A stretch of DNA of 64,000 nt, taken from positions 310,001-374,000 of the forward strand of contig NZ_CP063121.1 in the NCBI RefSeq assembly GCF_014931415.1, written 5' to 3'. Origin of the DNA: Haemophilus parainfluenzae (GTDB lineage: Bacteria > Pseudomonadota > Gammaproteobacteria > Enterobacterales > Pasteurellaceae). The translations under genes were made by a program, and so were the position numbers. Below are positions 61,511 through 64,000 of this stretch, piece after piece (position 1 is the stretch's first letter; each line of letters starts with the position of its first letter). Below the pieces are notes generated by a model. The model was not told where the DNA came from, searched no databases, and saw only the letters and a list, made by a program, of their open reading frames with translations.

Positions 61511-62743
61511 TTATCTTCTCGGTAAGTATCTAACTGGATCGACAGATTTACCTTTATAACGGATCTCGAAGTGAAGTTTCACAGCATTGGTTCCTGTGCT
61601 ACCTATTTTCGCAATTTCTTGACCCGCTTTCACTTCTTGTTGATCGCTCACAAGGATTTTGTCGTTGTGTGCATAAGCACTTAAGAAATCATCATTATGT
61701 TTGATGATGATTAAGTTTCCGTAGCCACGTAATGCGTTACCCGCATAAACAACACGACCGCTCGCTGCAGCTTTAACCGCTTGTCCACGAGAACCACTGA
61801 TATCAATCCCTTTGTTACCACCATCAGAGTTAGAGAAACCTTGGATCACGTTGCCTTGTGTTGGCCATTGCCATGCCACATTCGATGCCACTGGTGCTAC
61901 AACGTTTGCATTAACTGGAGTATTGTTTGTGGTTTCCACTTGAGTTGTCGTTGTCACCGGTGTGCTAGGTGTATTGTTGGTAAACGCTGGTGTTGATGCG
62001 CCACCTGTTGCCACACCTGATTTAATTGGACCAATTACCGTACCATCAGAACCAATTTGAGTACCGTTTGCACCTGGTGTATAAGTCACTTCTGGTTCAG
62101 CAGGGACTGCCGGTGCAGCTGGTGCGGTAGTTTTCACTGGTACAGTCGTGGTAACCGTTTTAGTTGAACAATTTGAAATTTTTAACGTTTGGCCCACACT
62201 TAAGCTATAAGGCTCTTTCATATTATTCATGCTTGCCAAATCTTTCACGTCCATACCCGTCAAGTAAGCGATTAGGAACATGGTATCGCCTTTGTTTACT
62301 TTATAGGTATTTCCTTTGTATGAACCTTTTTGAATTTGGCTGTAATCCGGTGCATTAGTATTTGGATTACGCGGCACGTTGATTGCGCCAGAGCTGGTGC
62401 AATCAGAAACCGTTTTAGTTACCGTTTTAGTTTGCGGTTGAACTGGTGCCGGAGCAGGCGTTGGTTTAGGTTGTGCTGCAGCAGGTTGTTGAACCGGTTG
62501 ATAAGTCGGTTGGAAACTTGGTTGTGGTGTTTGAGTTCCCGTTGGCACGCTATTGCCCATGGTATTTGGCATCGTATTTTGTTGAATTTCTGGCTGCCAT
62601 GTACCGCTCGAATTATTATCAACAGGTTGCATTACCCCCGGAGAAAGTGTGCCATCTACATTTTCAATTGGCGCAGGGCTATTTGAACTACAAGCCGTTA
62701 AAATAGCGATACTCACAGGGAGCAATAAAAACGATTTTTTCAT
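61511..62743 (-). CDS. nlpD: NlpD (LppB) murein hydrolase activator lipoprotein
   Basis: An outer-membrane lipoprotein that activates the amidase AmiC during cell division. The 410-residue protein has lipobox LTAC (Cys18), a Pro/Gln/Thr-rich low-complexity spacer, a LysM peptidoglycan-binding domain (about 146-190, [20 protein letters not shown]) and a C-terminal LytM domain (about 290-405). In that domain the metal-binding His residues are replaced (NKGIDI, KLHFEI), so it should be non-catalytic, as in NlpD. Residues 30-60 are echoed in the small lipoprotein just upstream. Confidence 0.94.
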   Translation of the reverse strand: MKKSFLLLPVSIAILTACSSNSPAPIENVDGTLSPGVMQPVDNNSSGTWQPEIQQNTMPNTMGNSVPTGTQTPQPSFQPTYQPVQQPAAAQPKPTPAPAPVQPQTKTVTKTVSDCTSSGAINVPRNPNTNAPDYSQIQKGSYKGNTYKVNKGDTMFLIAYLTGMDVKDLASMNNMKEPYSLSVGQTLKISNCSTKTVTTTVPVKTTAPAAPAVPAEPEVTYTPGANGTQIGSDGTVIGPIKSGVATGGASTPAFTNNTPSTPVTTTTQVETTNNTPVNANVVAPVASNVAWQWPTQGNVIQGFSNSDGGNKGIDISGSRGQAVKAAASGRVVYAGNALRGYGNLIIIKHNDDFLSAYAHNDKILVSDQQEVKAGQEIAKIGSTGTNAVKLHFEIRYKGKSVDPVRYLPRR

Positions 62744-62766
62744 TTATTCTTCCTTTAACATTAAAT

Positions 62767-62955
62767 TTATTTCATTTGATTTGGCATCGAATTTTTTTCA
62801 ATTTCCGGCATAAAGCTACCACCGGCAACAGCTCCCGTTCCTTCTACGGGTTGCATAATACCATTAGGTAATGCATCGGGATCTTGTTTTTGTGGTTCTC
62901 CTGTACAAGCTGAGATCAGCAATGCACTCGAAATAATTAAGAGTAATTTATTCAT
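62767..62955 (-). CDS. Small lipoprotein resembling the NlpD N-terminus
   Basis: No established function. From ATG 62955 it has 62 residues: signal, lipobox ISAC (Cys17) and a short mature part. Mature residues 29-59 (LPNGIMQPVE...SFMPEIEKNSMPN) closely parallel NlpD residues 33-60 ([10 protein letters not shown]...[13 protein letters not shown]), encoded 23 bp downstream on the same strand. It looks like a truncated tandem copy of the NlpD N-terminus, lacking LysM and LytM. It also lies 16 bp after the yqaA stop, so yqaA, this gene and nlpD form one unit. Confidence 0.8.
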   Translation of the reverse strand: MNKLLLIISSALLISACTGEPQKQDPDALPNGIMQPVEGTGAVAGGSFMPEIEKNSMPNQMK

Positions 62956-62971
62956 AAAAAAGGTCATCCTG

Positions 62972-63547
62972 TTATTTTAAAATAAGATAAGCAATCACAG
63001 CCAGAGCAACGACACTCCAACCAATGATTTCAATGGATTTACGTAATTTCGCGGCGAATTTTTCTCCGCCCCATGCAGCGAGTTTTGCCACTAAAATAAA
63101 ACGAGCAAAACGCGACACAAATGCAGTAATCACAAAGGGGATAAACGCCATTTGCATCACGCCCGCGCAAATGGTGAAAACTTTGTAAGGAATCGGGCTA
63201 AAACCAGCGACAAATACCACTAAAATGCCCCATTCTTTAAACCACGCCATAGCCTGTTCCCAAGCAGCTTGGTAGCCCCATTGTTGAATATAACCTTGAA
63301 CCCAATCAAAGGCATAATAGCCGATAGCATAACCAATCATTCCCCCCACTACAGAAGCGACCGCTGTATAAAGCGCAAAACGAAACGCACTTTTCGGTTT
63401 TGACATTGACATTGGAATCAACATCACATCGGGTGGAATTGGAAAGAAAATGGCCTCAATAAAACTCACAAAGGATAGCCAAAACACGGCAAAGCGATGT
63501 TTTGACCATTGCATCGTTTTATCGTACATCGCACCAAAAATATTCAT
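62972..63547 (-). CDS. yqaA: YqaA-family DedA-like inner-membrane protein
   Basis: A small inner-membrane protein of the SNARE-associated/DedA-like family, whose larger members move or affect phospholipids. The 191-residue protein has four to five hydrophobic segments, FVSFIEAIFFPIPPDVMLIP near residues 26-45 and VFVAGFSPIPYKVFTICAG, the re-entrant motif of the family. It sits between surE and the nlpD group, a conserved order in Pasteurellaceae and gamma-proteobacteria where surE lies near nlpD. The role here is unknown. Confidence 0.85.
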   Translation of the reverse strand: MNIFGAMYDKTMQWSKHRFAVFWLSFVSFIEAIFFPIPPDVMLIPMSMSKPKSAFRFALYTAVASVVGGMIGYAIGYYAFDWVQGYIQQWGYQAAWEQAMAWFKEWGILVVFVAGFSPIPYKVFTICAGVMQMAFIPFVITAFVSRFARFILVAKLAAWGGEKFAAKLRKSIEIIGWSVVALAVIAYLILK

Positions 63548-63598
63548 TCACTTATCCTTTATTGCTTCAATGGGGAAAATTCGTTTCAAAATGGCACA

Positions 63599-64000
63599 TT
63601 ATTCACTTTCCAGCCAATCTTGTAAAGCAGCAATTGACTGATGAGCCGTAAGATCAGCTTGAATTGGTGTAATGGAAACATAACCATTTTTTACTGCATG
63701 GAAATCGGTGCCTTCACCATCATATTCAGGCAAGCCTGACGGACCAATCCAATAGATATTTTCGCCTCGAGGATCTTCTTGTTTAATCACTTCGGCCGCA
63801 GATGTGCGATAGCCTAAATGACAGACTTTAATGCCTTTAAGTTCTTCGTAAGGTAAATCTGGTACATTGATATTGATCACTTCGCGTTTATTCAATAATT
63901 GAGGATGTAATTTGGGAATCAAATCACACACCACGCGAGCCGCTGTTTCATAATGCAGACGACCATCTAAAGATACCGCAATAGCTGGTAACCCTAAATG
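63599..64000 (-). CDS. surE: 5'-nucleotidase SurE, N-terminal part outside the window
   Basis: A metal-dependent phosphatase that removes phosphate from nucleoside 5'- and 3'-monophosphates. The C-terminal 133 residues are visible, entering in frame as [40 protein letters not shown] and [20 protein letters not shown] follow, which are standard SurE segments. About 115 residues with the metal-binding DD-N motif are cut off at the window edge. It is upstream of yqaA and nlpD on the same strand. Confidence 0.92.
   Translation of the reverse strand, partial: HLGLPAIAVSLDGRLHYETAARVVCDLIPKLHPQLLNKREVININVPDLPYEELKGIKVCHLGYRTSAAEVIKQEDPRGENIYWIGPSGLPEYDGEGTDFHAVKNGYVSITPIQADLTAHQSIAALQDWLESE

Noticed and set aside
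1..64000. tRNA, rRNA, insertion sequence or prophage content
   Set aside because: No T-loop signatures, rRNA stretches, transposase motifs, integrase genes or phage structural genes were recognised on either strand.

Overview
The window comes from a Pasteurellaceae chromosome, most likely a Haemophilus close to H. parainfluenzae. The evidence is several dozen copies of the Haemophilus-type DNA uptake signal (core AAGTGCGGT and its complement) across both strands, moderate-to-low G+C, and gene families and gene pairs typical of the genus (uvrA/ssb, msrAB, opsX-type waaC, surE-yqaA-nlpD, an OmpP2-like porin). The species call is inference. No rRNA, tRNA, CRISPR array, insertion sequence or prophage was recognised.

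Layout. 1-6150: ribF (partial), murJ, rpsT, rnr and rlmB. 6150-10400: brnQ, then nhaA followed 8 bp later by a two-domain glycosyltransferase. 10470-16810: an unassigned glycosyltransferase-like gene and a large trimeric autotransporter adhesin. About half of the adhesin is a 14-residue Ala/Ser repeat, roughly 56 copies. 17200-23430: the emrAB efflux operon, then uvrA and ssb facing apart across a probable LexA box. 23700-28600: an FNT channel, a periplasmic rhodanese, ydbH-ynbE and a YdcZ-type membrane protein. 28750-32650: a CRP-linked mannose-family PTS (EIIAB, EIIC, EIID), a small membrane protein and an AhpD-like protein. 32690-35215: a thioredoxin-like protein with msrAB, and an EamA transporter. 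35235-38936: fecBCDE behind a weak Fur box. 39000-45024: pgaABCD (poly-N-acetylglucosamine biofilm polysaccharide) preceded by a 25-bp palindrome. 45120-50100: pckA, a Fur-box-linked esterase, hslO and a general porin. 50170-54643: inner-core LPS genes (waaC, an EamA gene, waaF, hldD) and an ScsD-like thioredoxin. 54793-59635: a deoQKPX-like deoxyribose island next to deoC. 59700-64000: proS, nlpD, a mini-lipoprotein that copies the NlpD N-terminus, a YqaA protein and surE (partial).

How the genes work together. The cell surface dominates: adhesin, PGA, LPS heptose synthesis and transfer, porin, NlpD, murJ and YdbH/YnbE. Iron supply is covered by fecBCDE and the esterase. Carbon use involves the PTS, the deoxyribose genes, brnQ and possibly pckA, and CRP-like sites sit in front of each of these. 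Many intrinsic terminators are built from two opposed uptake signals.

The most interesting items are: the adhesin with its block-amplified Ala-coil repeats next to a glycosyltransferase-like gene; the deo island, free of uptake signals, with two DeoR-type operators 49 bp apart around a class II CRP promoter; the 62-residue lipoprotein resembling the NlpD N-terminus; a Neisseria-type uptake word in a terminator; and an EamA transporter translationally coupled on both sides inside the heptosyltransferase operon.
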